A stretch of DNA of 64,000 bases, from positions 186,001 through 250,000 of the forward strand of contig JALMGJ010000020.1 in NCBI GenBank assembly GCA_023362775.1. Direction: 5' to 3'. Below are positions 1 through 12,400 of the stretch, one piece after another; positions within the stretch are counted from its first letter, which is position 1; each line of letters opens with the position of its first letter. The stretch is from Charina bottae (taxonomy: Eukaryota; Chordata; Lepidosauria; Squamata; Charinaidae). A model generated the notes under the pieces. The model saw only the letters and a program-made list of their open reading frames with translations, did no database searches and was not told the origin of the DNA. A program made the translations under genes and the position numbers.

Positions 1-1520
1 AAAAAAGGCAAGCCATAAAGACAACGTGCTACGGTGAAGTCTTGAATGTAGGTAAGCTTCAGCTTCATGAACAACATTCTGCTTATGGGAGACAGAGGTA
101 AACCGAAGCAGGGAATTGGGGCAAAACTAAATGACTGAATATATCTGTATTTGTTTGACTGTATTAGAAAATATGACTTTACAGGCTAAGTAAACTGCAG
201 GATGAAGGTTCATTGTGCAACCTGATTCTTCCATCTGGCCTGAGGGACAGATATGGCCAGTTTTTCTGGCTTTCAATAGTAGGGAGTACTTGGAAGAAAC
301 CTAATAGCAATAGCTATTATTTCTTATCCAGCTCATGATGGATGATATGGAGATACTCCTGGGGTGTTCTACAAATATTGTCAAAGAAAGAAATCCTTAA
401 GACATAGATGTGGATTCAAGTGACGGCTTAGTTCTTTTGAGCACTGATAATTTATCGGACATATATTGCAACTCGCTTATGTGAAAATATGCACTTGCCA
501 AAGCAAGCCTGACTCTCATCCCTGAAGGGGAATTTATGAACATAATTCTCGGGGGGTCCATGTACTGCTGTTCTTTTGGATTCAAAACAGCTACAGGTGA
601 GTGAGGGGGCTCACTGGTGGATGATACAGAATTTATAACATATTGCTCCTACTAAAAAAGCAAAACAACAACAAAAACAGGACCACACTTTCCCTAATTC
701 TGTCTAGTGTTGTTCTTTGGGCTGGTTTATATGTGACATTCAGCCCACATGGTACAGTAGGTGAATAATGGAACATGTGAGCCTATTCAGGAGAGTTTAG
801 CTACAGTTGTTTTAATAATTAAGGAAGGTCTGAAATAGAAATTTTAATGAGAACCTCTCTACCATTATTTTGAATGCATACTTTTAAATTCCAAACTCTA
901 CAGCCAAATAAAGTAATATTTTATTGTTAAAAAAGCATTATATTAATTTAATAATTATTCCTTTGTTCAGAAGAATCAATCACTTCAAAACATCAGCAAG
1001 GTGGGGGCCATCCAGATCTTGGGGGGAAACTTCATTCCAGAGGGCAGGTGCCTCCGGGGTCTCAGTAGATGACATTGTTTAACTGAAGGAATCCAGAGTG
1101 TGCCAACCCTGCCAGTTCAGATCGGCCAGGCAGATCCCAAGGGAGACAGGTGGCCCCTCAAATAACCAGGCTCTAGGCCATTTATACTGTATGTGCACTG
1201 ACTTGAATCAGTGAAACTTGATATTGTGTAGAATTCACCATATCCTTTGCTTTTAATTCTGCATATACATTGACTGAAAGCTGTACCAAAGTCTCCTATA
1301 AAAGTTATGCGTAAATGCAGTCTGGATGAATGAAATACATGCACACACACTCCCCTCACACATGATGTCTGTGCAATTGGTTGAAGTGGTGAGAGCAAAG
1401 ACAAGAGGCACCATGGGGAATTATTTTAAGCCCGGGAGTTCTGCAGGAAGAGGAGGCATTTGGGATGCTGTGGGGGATGTGGGGATGGCACGTCTAACAA
1501 GCAGTATCACTTTATTGCAG
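1..1520. other. Sequence upstream of the PRR13-like ATG exon
   Basis: No convincing exon is seen. A 5' non-coding exon of the PRR13-like gene may lie here or outside the window. A degraded LINE fragment is present near 1,000-1,215. Confidence 0.5.
990..1215 (-). mobile_element. L2-like LINE fragment
   Basis: Read on the minus strand, this short stretch carries the degraded reverse-transcriptase C-terminal phrase NGLEPGYLRGHL and matches in wording the longer LINE remnant near 59.4-59.6 kb (GLEPGYLMDH). Ends are approximate. Confidence 0.5.
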
Positions 1521-1565
1521 GTTGAGCCTTTTTCTTCTCTTCTGACATGTGGAATCCAAATGCAG
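1521..1565 (+). CDS. PRR13: PRR13-like exon with start codon
   Basis: The acceptor tttattgcag ends at 1,520. The ATG at 1,547 opens MWNPNA, then a split glycine codon at donor GCAG/gtaata. The 26 nt before the ATG are 5' UTR; earlier exons were not identified. Confidence 0.72.
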
Positions 1566-3849
1566 GTAATACTTGGAAAGCTCTTTCTCCAGGGAAAAGA
1601 AAATCATGTTTAAATCAATTTGTACATTTAGCAAAACAAAACAAAGCAAAACCCTCAAAGTCTGCATGAAACCTGATCTGCAATTTTGTGTGCATTTCTT
1701 CCAATAGGTATATTTTTGTATGCCCTTTTCATGGTGTGCAGTTTTTGCTAGTGATTTTTCTTTCCTATATTCCAGTGTTGCTTAAAGTGTGGTCCTAGGA
1801 CCCCTGGGGGTCCCCCAAGACCCTCTAAGGCAGAGCTTTCCAAACTTCTCATGTTGGTGACACACTTTTTAGACATGCATCATTTTGCGACACACTCTTA
1901 CAGCAGGGCACAAGGCAGGCACTAGGACCTGCGTGGAATCACAGCAGGTTTGGAGGCAGCAAGGCACAAGGCAGGCACTAGGACCTGCGCAGAATCCTGG
2001 CAGGGCTCGGCGGCAGCAGCAGCCGCGACACACCCAGACACTGCAGCCGACACACTAACGTGTCCCGACACACAGTTTGGAAAGCTCTGCTCTAAGGGGT
2101 CCTCAAAATCAAAATTATTTGCCAGCCTATGTTGAAAAATAATATAGTATTAAAATCTCATCAATCCTGAGAAGCAACAGTGGCAGCGAATGCATCAAAT
2201 TTAATTTTTAATACAGTAAATATCAATAAATATAACCCATACAAACAAAAGCTCTTTTTAAAAGCAGGAAGGGGTCCCGAGAGAAAAAAAAAGTTTAAGA
2301 AACACTACTGTTTTCCATTCTATTCTCCCATTGTTAGGCATGCTTCTCCCAAGGCCAGTTCTCTGTACACTTTGGAGGTTGTGAATTTCACTCCAAATTT
2401 TAAAATATGGAAATTCAACATGCAAATTTATGTATGTATTTGTACATTCATGAACTCACACATCATTTTGAGCAGAAGGAGGGGCTCTCTGTTCCTATTC
2501 CCAGTTTTTGTGCCCTTGTTTGTAAGTGAAAGCTTGTCTTTTAAACTCTTCCTCTATATTTTGTCTCTTGCATGTACTTTAGTTTTATTAGTCAAGTATT
2601 ATGTTGTTTTATAAAACCTGACATTCTTCAAGATCTTCACAAGATAGTTGTTCAGGGAAATATTTTTTATTTCTGCATCTAGGTACTGTAGTTGGTTAAA
2701 GGCCTTATTTTCACAGATCGTTTAGGGCATAGCTTTCCAAACTGTGTGTCGGGACACGTTAGTGTGTCGGCTGCAGAGTCTGGGTGTGTCGCGGCTGCTG
2801 CTGCCTCCGAGACCTGCTGTGATTCCACGCAGGTCCTAGTGCCTGCCTTGTGCCCTGCTGCCTCCAAACCTGCTGTGATTCCACGCAGGTCCTAGTGCCT
2901 GCCTTGTGCCCTGCTGTAAGAGTGTGTCACGAAATGATGCCCTGCTGTAAGAGTGTGTCGCGAAATGATGCATGTCTAAAAAGTGTGTCACCAGCATGAA
3001 AAGTTTGGAGAGCTCTGGTTTAGGGAGTACTGAAAATAGAGACATTTTGAAGGGTGGGTCAAGGTTTCCTGACTAAAGAGGTAATCTGCTTCTGTAGCTA
3101 ATGTATTAAACTGGATGAAACCCCTTTTAGAGGAGGTCAATAGCTAAACAAGGGTTCAGTATTTGTATGTTTATATTGCTGGCAGGAATGCCAGGTGGGA
3201 TGCCGCCATCACAGCCTTTTCCTCCTGCTCCTGGACCACAAACGGGACCATGTCCTGGACTAGGAATGCAACCGTGCCCAGGTCCTGGTTACCCTGCCCA
3301 GCCTCCTCCTCCATGTGGATTTCCTGGGCCAGTGGGGGGCCCTCTCCACAGACCACACCACCATGGACATCATCATGGACTTCATCCACCATCTGGTCTA
3401 CCTGGAATGCTCCCTGAAGGGCCTGGATGGTATCCTCCTGCACCACCACCAGGTTGCCATCTTCCTGGGAGTCATCATGAACATCACAGAAAGCATCATA
3501 AGCATCATAAGCATGGCCATGCCCATCACGGCCACAAGGTAAAGAATTTGGCTATTCTCTTTATGAATCAAGTGGCCAGAAGAAATAGCTTCAATAGCCC
3601 TAGATTTACATGTTGCAGTGCTGACACGGGTCTGAGTGCTTCAGGGTACCTTTCTGCATGTATTACAGTATTGTGTACAATGTTCACAATGGAAACATAG
3701 GAAAAAACTAGTAGAAATGAAATAGTTAACAATACAGAAGTTAAATCAAGAAGGAAAAATGTATGTGAAACATCAACATTTGTAATAAGCTTTAATCATT
3801 TTTCTTTCAGTGTAGCGGTAGTTCCAGCAGCGGCTCAGATTCAGACTGA
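1547..3849 (+). CDS. PRR13: Proline-rich protein 13-like gene (three coding exons)
   Basis: Exons 1,547-1,565, 3,186-3,538 and 3,811-3,849 join in phase (1, then 0) to a frame of 136 residues plus TGA; human PRR13 is about 148. The protein starts MWNPNAG, as PRR13 does. It continues with a Pro/Gly-rich stretch, then histidine-rich runs (HHGHHHG, HHKHHKHGHAHHGHK), and ends in a serine/aspartate tail (SGSSSSGSDSD). PRR13 (TXR1) has been linked to repression of thrombospondin-1; its biochemical role is poorly defined. The introns show it is not a processed copy. Splice borders are gtaata/ggcag and gtaaag/tttcag. It converges on COL6A2. The family match is from pattern recognition only. Confidence 0.75.
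1831..2089 (+). mobile_element. hAT-type MITE, copy 1
   Basis: The terminal inverted repeats are CAGAGCTTTCCAAACT and AGTTTGGAAAGCTCTG. A perfect 8-bp target duplication CTCTAAGG flanks it (1,823-1,830 and 2,090-2,097). The core contains a partial tandem duplication (around 1,903-1,990). It is non-coding. Confidence 0.9.
2728..3017 (-). mobile_element. hAT-type MITE, copy 2 (inverted relative to copy 1)
   Basis: This is the same family and core as copy 1 but in opposite orientation. The perfect 8-bp duplication GTTTAGGG lies at 2,720-2,727 and 3,018-3,025. A core segment is repeated in tandem twice (about 2,820-2,960). It sits in the PRR13-like intron 200 bp before the central exon. Confidence 0.9.
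3186..3538 (+). CDS. PRR13: PRR13-like central Pro/His-rich exon
   Basis: This 353-nt exon starts with the last two bases of a glycine codon and continues MPGGMPPSQPF. It encodes nearly the whole protein, shifting from Pro/Gly-rich to His-rich, and ends GHK before gtaaag. Confidence 0.8.
3811..3849 (+). CDS. PRR13: PRR13-like last coding exon
   Basis: After the acceptor tttctttcag the exon encodes CSGSSSSGSDSD and TGA. The Ser/Asp tail is the expected PRR13 ending. The 3' UTR follows; its end was not determined. Confidence 0.78.
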   Translation, partial: CSGSSSSGSDSD

Positions 3850-5889
3850 AGACCTTTCTCCCCAGCATGAATACAGCTCTTCAAGCACTCCCCACATCAG
3901 TCGCAGTGGCAAAGCACTTCCATATTTTTCCCATAATGCCAATGGAACACGTTCATATGGTATCCAGGAGCTGAGTTTTACTTGAGGGAGGCTTTATACA
4001 AGAGCAAAGACTGTAGTATAGCACCTTGTGTCAATTTTTTTTTAAAAAAAACTTTGCATTTAATAGGGAATTATGAATTAGAACTTACATTGAATGAACA
4101 TTTGCTCTATATTCTTGTTTGATTATTAATCCTGGAGGTTTCTTGCTAACCGCCCAGAGTCTACCACTGTAGAGATGGGCGGGGATAAATCCAAATAATA
4201 AATAAATAAATAAATAAATCTCAAGACAAACATATATGCTAAAAGAGCTATGCTGATTCCTTCATCGTAAATAAATACAAAATGAATGACACTATTATTA
4301 AGATATTGTGAAAAAAGAGTTTATTTATCAGGAGTGCAATTTTGGCTCAAGTAAGGATGTCATTCCAGAAACACTATATCAAGAATACATTGGCATTGGG
4401 TATTCATTGCTCATCAATTAGTATAGCTTCATGCAGGGGCAGATTGGACAGTTCACACTATATTTCAGAGAACGGATAATCTGTGATTCATGAAAGAACA
4501 AGAATATTAGCAATTAGAAATAAGATGGAAGACGTATTTTCACTAGAAGGTTGGAAGTATAAGAAAGGCACTGTGGTGTAGAGTAAGAAAAAAATGAAAG
4601 GAAAAAACTACTTGGAGCTAGGAGTGTGCAAATCAGTAGAATATTCTCCATGTTAATAGGGCAGAATTCTGAATTACAAACAGATGTTTGTAAAACCATA
4701 TTTTTGGTTTCATATGTTCATAACGTATGGAATCTTTATATTCATCTTCTTTTTAAAAATGAAGTCATGCTTTCTTTCATTCTTTTGCATCTAAATTTGC
4801 AGGCTTTTAAAAATTGGTTTGTATGCAATTTCCTTGATTGGGGAAAGCAATTAATTTGATGGAATTGTTTATTCTACTGCAAAGCCTAATAGGAGCAGAA
4901 TGCTCAAATACACTCCCAAGAGACTCTTTTACATCTCTATGTGTACAGTAGTACACTTTCAATTGGGATTCAGCTCAACAGTGCTTATCATCATTATTGT
5001 GGAAAAAAGAAAAATAGTCTGCCAAGGCAACCAGGGAATTTTCAGATTTATGCCTGTAACAGTGAAAGCTCATGGCACTTGGCTTCAATTAAATGTAGCA
5101 GGAAGTCCAGAAGGTAATCCAGCAGAATCTCTTTCACATTATAATGACGTCCATTTTCAGTGAAAGACTTCTTCCCCGGGAGCCGAACAGTGCAGGTACA
5201 GGAGGACTGAATGCCACATCTTGCCAGTATAAAACGAAACTCCTTTTCCTAGATCTTTCTAAGATGAAGTAGCTATAGATACCTTTGTGAAGTCCATTTA
5301 GTACATACATCACGATACATGGGAAACCACCCAATGTTACAACCCTGAAGCAAGTACATGAAAAGCAAGCAAGGAAGACTAGGTATTTACTAATGGAGTA
5401 AACCAAGTTCAAGACTCAGTACTGGTAAAAATATTTCCTGTTATTGTTTCAATTGCAAAGTATCTCCTTGAAAAGGGAGAAACTGTTAGCATCACAATCA
5501 AGGCAAAATGGAATTACCCCCGTCTACCAGTAAATGGATGAGTGGGAAATAAAAGGGTTAAGCTGGATCCTTGGGGCAGCTGGAGATGATAGTTCTTTAT
5601 GCTTTATGTTGAATGCACCGTTCCTCTATTCAGCACCAAAAGGATTACAAGATAAACATTTTAAACAATGTTTTAAAGCATGACAAATGATACTGTGTTG
5701 TTCTGTATCCTCCTAAGGTCTTCTTTTTAATAGCACCATAAACATGATTTGAAATGAGCCCACCAATTTTGAATATAAAAATAAATTCCCTTGAAAATTT
5801 GTGCCAGCTACCCTCTGGCAGCATACTTTTGCTAAAAAAAACCCATATAACAATATAGGAGCATAAAAGCTTTGGTGTCTTCCTCACAA
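3850..5889. other. Convergent intergenic region: 3' UTRs of PRR13-like and COL6A2
   Basis: The two genes end tail-to-tail 2.04 kb apart. Possible minus-strand AATAAA signals for COL6A2 read as TTTATT near 4,320 and 4,868, but neither can be chosen. Apart from a LINE tail at 4,141-4,220 I see no other genes or repeats. Confidence 0.5.
4141..4220 (+). mobile_element. LINE 3' end with (AAAT)n tail
   Basis: The sequence taaccgcccagagtc...gatgggcgggga followed by (AAAT)n is the same 3'-terminal stem-like motif found in inverse near 37.7 and 42.3 kb. Only the last about 80 bp remain. Confidence 0.6.
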
Positions 5890-6497
5890 CTAACAGATCC
5901 ACCTAATGAATCTATCAAAGAAGCCAGGCTGGGAGAGACTCAGGTAGTCCTTCTCCTGGAATATGGCTGACCGGTCTCCTAGACTGATCTTCAGCAGGAC
6001 ATCCTTGTCCACATCACTGCCTAGGGCCACTACTGTGGACATAACATTCTGCTTCTTCATGGAATCAATTGCCTCCTCCAAGTTTTTGTGGCTTGTAATA
6101 CCATCTGTGATGAAGACAAATGACAGCTCTGCATTACGCCGAGCTGCCTTCTGCCTGTCTTGTGTGTTGATGACAAGGTTGTTGACAGCATAGATGATGG
6201 CAGACCCAATGTTGGAAGAGGAGTCCAAATATCGGCTCTCAGCTAAACGATCGGCTATGTCAGTAAGATTGTATGTCAATGGGAAAACTACCACATGTTC
6301 ATCCTCATTTCCATATTGTAGCAGGGCAATGCGTGCATTCATGTTGTCATTGTCACTTCTGGCCAGTGTGAGATGCTCGGCCACTTCTTCTATAAAACCA
6401 TGGGCCCTGCGAAAGTTCTGGCTGCCAATTCTTTCAGAACCATCCAGGAGGAAGACAATGTCAACTGGACGCTGTGTGCACTGGGCAACAGAAAGCT
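5890..6497 (-). CDS. COL6A2: COL6A2 final coding exon: C2 vWA domain
   Basis: This 608-nt exon begins [19 protein letters not shown] and ends FDRFIRWIC before TAG at 5,890-5,892. C2 has DGSER instead of a full DxSxS metal motif, as in mammals, and an NLT sequon. C2 is needed for chain assembly in collagen VI. Confidence 0.97.
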
Positions 6498-9400
6498 CTA
6501 TGAGTAGGGGAAGAAAAACAACAACAGACAATCAGGACTCATGCTGTGTGGAGTGGAAATAAGATCTCACACATGCAACCAAAAAGAAAAGCACAAATAG
6601 AAAAAAAGATGATGTATATCTAAAAAATTGAATTTCTTTGGGCTGGCAAACCATGTTCCCCAAGCCCCTTAGTTTTCACTGGTTTTCACTGAAGAACCTT
6701 TTTGTCCAATATGTTTGTGCTAAGAGTTGGTATTATTATGGCATGGAATATACAGAACAATTCAAGTGGTAAAAATACTAAATTTTCATTAATTCTGTGG
6801 GGTACATTTAGTTTAAAAAGCATTTAAAATAGAGGAGGCAGGAACACATACACAAATGCCACCATAGCCGTTATCTTCTTCACCAAACAAGGTGAACTTC
6901 CCTGGGTTCAAAGACTAAAACATAGGGAGGAGGCATTTGTTTAATTGGGTGGTGACCATATTTTCCAAATGTTTCTTTGGTGCAAAGAATTTGAGAAACT
7001 TTGCTTCAGGACCTAAAATGAGAACGGGATGTACTGGGAGAGGACTACAGGTAGTCCTTGTTTAGCAATTATTCGCAGTTACGATGGTGATGAAAAAGTA
7101 ACGTTACGACCAATCCTTGCATTTATGACTTTCACAGGTCTGTAAAGCGAAGGAAAGCTGAAGGAAGATCGTAAGCACAGTCGTGGTTTCACTTAGTGAG
7201 TGCTTTGCTTAATGACAGAGTTGCCGGTCCCAATTGTGGTCACTAAACGAGGACTACTGTATTTAGAACAAGGCTTAGGCCTAACTAGATTTTTGTTTGA
7301 AAAGCCGTATTTAAAGCTGCCATAAATATTAGCCAAGATTTGCACTGTTTATTGAGTTGCCATCTTTTTTTCTCTCTTTCACCTATGAAAGCACATTACA
7401 CATATTGCTGTTGACATGATTAGCTAAAATGACAACAAAAACAGAAAATGTACTCATAAAACATTTTATGAAGAATAAAGCTTTAACTGGCTGAATAAAT
7501 TAATTGCAAAGTTTTACCCAAAATAAAAGCATTTTTGTACACTAATGTCTCCTTGGGAAGAGCACTGTAAAAGGTCTCCAAAACTTCCACTTGTTTTCTT
7601 TTCATCACAACTAAAACAGATTTACACAGGACGTAGGGAGCTTTGCTGAGGTTCGTTACCATTGCACATGAATTGCCAAAAATAAATAACAAGAAATCAT
7701 TTCCATTTACTCTGTGTCAAATTATTTCTAAGCTCATACAAGGAATTTGTGTGGGTGTGATTGAACCCTAAGTGAGTGGAAGGAAACAACAAAACCGGTG
7801 CAAAACTGATGCATACTGTACCCAGAGTATGACAGACTTGGATGAACAAAACAATACAAAACTGATTCAGAACTTTGGCATAGCTTTTGGTTGGAAACCA
7901 AATGTTGGGTTTTGTAGTTAATGATATAGCCAGGCAAGTTCCTGAGTATTAACATCAGTTTCTGAGTGCAATTTTCCTTGGATTGAGCCAGTTTACAAGG
8001 AGTGTGTCAACATTTAACTAATGATGCAAATGATGGGCAAACATTATGTACAAATTAATCAGATTATATATTCCCCTCTGTACATTTCCCCCCCCCAGCT
8101 ATTACTATTTCTACGGATGCCAGGAAACATCATTAGTAGGTCATAGTTTGTACCAACAAAATTTGTGCCAAAAGAGGCGTTTCTATTGTTTTAATGCATT
8201 TTGCTGTTCAATTGCATGGATGACACTGTACCAAGTCTTCCTTTAAAGTCACTTTTGGCCTACCTACCCATTACCCCCTGGCATATTGCACATTTTGATT
8301 TGTAGCCTTTTTGTTGTGATCTGCTGGTTGAGCTGGGGATTCTTTGAAAAATGCAGGACCAGAGGCAAAGAATAAAGTGGAAAACACACACATCTCCAGG
8401 GTTTTCCCCAAAATGAGTGTTAATTCAGATCCTTTTTTCCCTTTGTTTGGCTCTACACACACTTCTAAAGTGCAACCAATGGCTTCTTAAAAGTTGCCAC
8501 CTGTTTTTCTAAAACAGAAGAGTTGGCAATTTTATCCTCCTTGTCCTTATTCCTATCAACTGCATAACCTGACAGAGGGCTAAATAAAGAAATATGGAGA
8601 AAATGTAACATTTCTTTTCAAGTCACCTTTCTCCCAGCAAGCAAGGATTGGCAAGTCAAGCAGGCAATGAGAAATGCTATTAGCATAATATGAAATGTTA
8701 AAAGAGCAGGAATAATTGGTAGAAAATAGGAAACTGAGCAAATAGAAAAACAGAGAAAAGATTGCACTAGTGTAGATTTCTTTTTAGCTTCACCATCCTA
8801 CAGTTCATGCCTTGAAACTAGAATCCAATCCATTCCAATTATTTTTGTTATGGTCTTTGACAACTCCAGACTATAAACTAGGTCATTATGTACCTTACAC
8901 AGTTGCTGAGAGTTGTAAGAACATTCTGAATAGAGTCCCACTTTTCATATGGGAAGGCTCTCTTGACTTGAGAGAGAAAACACCGGAGCCAGAGGTTTAA
9001 CTTAACGTATCTCGGAGTTTTTGGAAAAATCTACAATACATGGCAGGAGTCAGCAGCCATATGGACTGCCTCTAGCATGCTATTTGGGGGGGGGGGGGGT
9101 ATGTTTCTGGAATTTGTTAGAAAACCAAATAATTTTCAGTGGCATTAGGGTTGGTGTGAAAATGCCAAATAAAACTGGGAACAGGTGCATGGTCTCTGTG
9201 AGGCCAAATATGCCCATTACCACTCTTTCAATCCCCTCTCCCTGCCCAAACCCTGGGAAGCATGCAGAAATCATGCTGCTGGAATTGAGCAGCAAGATTT
9301 TCAGGTAAAAAATGGGCTTTTGCAGGGACACAATGTTTTAATTCCCACTTCATCCCTCCAAGAAGAACGGGCCGGCCACTTGCATTCTGCTTTATCCTGT

Positions 9401-12400
9401 GATGTGATTTCACCTCTGGAAACCCTTCTGTTTCCCCAGGGGATCTAGCGAGTGACTTGCAGTCCCTGGCTGGGCTGAAAATTACTGCACATCCCTCACT
9501 AAGGGAGCATTTGCATGAAGAACACGTGAGGAGGAAACATCATAAAGGAATTGATGTATGAATTTAGAGCTTACTCACCCATTCAGGAATAAATGTTTGG
9601 AAAGGTCCATGCTTTTCGCAACTTCTTTGCTGCTGCTGATTTATTTGGATAAGAGCCTTGCGTAGACCTAATTGTAGCACACCCACAGACTATTGAAGAA
9701 GGAGCTCTCAACAGCCAGGTCCTCACCTAATGCTGCTTCAGGACACCATCTAGGCTGCCATTCTAGAGATCTGGCCACCTGATGTAATACAGAGTTGGCT
9801 GTCTGTGAGGACCAGGCCAACCTCACTAGGCCTTATACAACCTAAGCATATCCTGGCTTTACCCACTCACCTCTTACTGTATCATGGGTTGCATTAGCCA
9901 GCTTCCAGCCCTTGTAGTTGCTGCTTTCAAAACCTGACTTACTTAGTCCAGACATACTACTACTTTTTTTTCTCCATTCAATCGAGTCCAATTCTCGGAG
10001 ACTGCCTGGACAAGTCCCTGCAGTTTCCTTGGCAAGGTTTTTCAGAAGCGGTTTGCCCTTGCCTCCTTCCTAGGGCTGAAAGAAAGTGACTGGCCCAAGG
10101 TCACCCAGCTGGCTCTGTGCCTAAGGCGGGACTAGAACCCACGGTCTCCCGGTTTCTAGCCTGGTGCCTTAACCTCTACACCATACTGGCTCTCGACTAC
10201 TTCTAGTCTTGTCGTAAACTGACTTGGAACTGGAAACTGATATGACGTCCGAAAGATCTTAACACTAATATAGAATGTTTTAACTCTGGAGCCCCAGTCT
10301 TATTTATTCTTAGCATGAACTTTGTAAGCATGCTTAGAATAAGTAGGTTAATATTTTGTTTGAACTTTGTGGTCCACTTTCAAGGCTATGTTTACAATAC
10401 TGGGAATGGCACTCACATTTCTACCTTGAAAAAGTAAGATATGTATTTTTCCAGGTACCTTTGCATACTATTTTGCCTCATGACCAGTGATATCTATAGC
10501 ATCTCCACAAGGTGTTCGTAGACCTTGCCCTTCCTAGAAGGAAGGATGTATCTCAAACATGGATCTAGATACAGTATGGATACCATCCATTACTTTCAAA
10601 GGGGTGCACCCTGCAATAGCCATTTGGTTGCAGCCTTATTCTTAATTCACCCCCACACCCACTAGCTTGGACAAGAGCTTGCATATCTAGATACTTGCTA
10701 CTTTTAGTTAAGGAATGTTCAGGATAATTTTTACACCCATGCAATTGACCAAGAGTTGGAAACCTTTTCAGGCTCCAAGCACTATTCCACAGATTTTCAC
10801 ACCCCGAATTGCCCCACAAATCCTGATTGCCAAAACATTGTAAAATTGGGCAATCTTACAAGATCTCAACATACATACGTACATACATTCAAATGCGTTT
10901 TTTATTTAATTGTGAGGATTCAGAGTTTTAGAGCCTGACAGCCTTCCTGACCTCTATGCATGCTGTGATGCTGGCCACTGAATTCCATTACCTTGCCCAA
11001 AACAGACCTTGCCAGATTATGTTGGTATCTCTAACCAACATTTCTGAAGCTACTGTGGAGACACAATTATTTATTGCTGCCGCTACAGGACTGGAGTTGT
11101 GAGGAAGACACCAGCACAGATCAGGCATGTTTGTCTCCTCACATCAGAATTTTTTTCTGAATACTGTTTTCTCTCATGTACCTTATGATATGGCAACTTG
11201 TAGGATATACTGTCCCTCCTATCTTTTATGAGTCTGCAGAATTCAGTATAATCTAGACTGAATCTACAACATCTTCTTACGTATTAAAACTGCCTCTTGC
11301 AAGCCATTTTAGCGCATAGTCATGCAAGCATTGCTCCCAGGAGTGACAGGAGAATTCCCTTCCCCCCTCCTAATTTTAGAGGTAAACGGGTTTGATCGTT
11401 CTAGTCTTTTGAGTGTAAAGATAAATCTCAGAAATCATGCATACAGAATTTCCGTTGGCTTTACACACAAAACATGCAAAGTTCATATGAATGTGCAGCT
11501 TGAAATAAGTTAAAAAATTAATATGCATGGTACATTTTGTGTAAACCTTTTGCCTTTATGGAAAATTCTACATTTACCTCATATAGTTGGAATAGTAGAA
11601 GAAAGACTTGCACTAAATTAGTTATATGTTGTTAGCACAGAAACATTACCAATTATGGTAAGATTCAGCTAGTACAGAATTTAGTAGTTGCAAAGTAAAC
11701 TGAGGTTGCTTGATGAAGCCCAACAGATAATGGAAACCACTGTATGGATGTGTGTTCCTTGAATTACCTACCAAAACCCTTGGAAGTAAAAAAGAAAGAG
11801 ACAGACAGACAGACAGACAGACATTTACAGACAATCAGTTGATGGAAGAATGAACACAAGATATTCACCAGCTCTTAAAAAGTAGTTAGGGTTAGACATA
11901 TGGTGGTCATGCCATGGCTTCAGTAGAGAAAAAGACGATCACTGAACACGTAGAAACATTCCATGTGGCAACTTCATTGCAAACACCATGTAATTTCTTC
12001 ACCTTATTCTATTCTATCTGGGAAGTCAAGGAGCAGAATGGTGTCACCCTTCTTAATTTGGATTCTTTACAGCAAGGATGTTAAACGTTTTCCAGGGAGG
12101 GAGCCACCCTTGAGCTGCACTCCAAATATAGCAGGTTGTGCCAGGTCAAAAACTAGATTGCTGTTCATTTCATATAACATTAATTAAAATACAGGTAGTC
12201 CTTGCTTAATTATGGTAATTGGGACTGGCAATTCCATCATTAAGCAATGTGTGTGTGTACTATATATATATATATTACAGCATGACATCACGTGACCGCA
12301 CTGACTTACGACGGCAGTTGTGGCAGTCCCAGTTGCCATTGTTAGGTGAATCCTGTGCAGTTACAGCATCCCGCGGTCACGTGATCGCCATTTGCGACCT

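Noticed and set aside
3163..3449. Alternative frames across the PRR13-like central exon on both strands
   Set aside because: They are shadows of the spliced Pro/His-rich frame, which alone connects to MWNPNAG upstream and the Ser/Asp tail downstream.
9086..9099. G14 run as a G-quadruplex regulatory site
   Set aside because: It is a single homopolymer in an intron without flanking G-tracts or other regulatory evidence.
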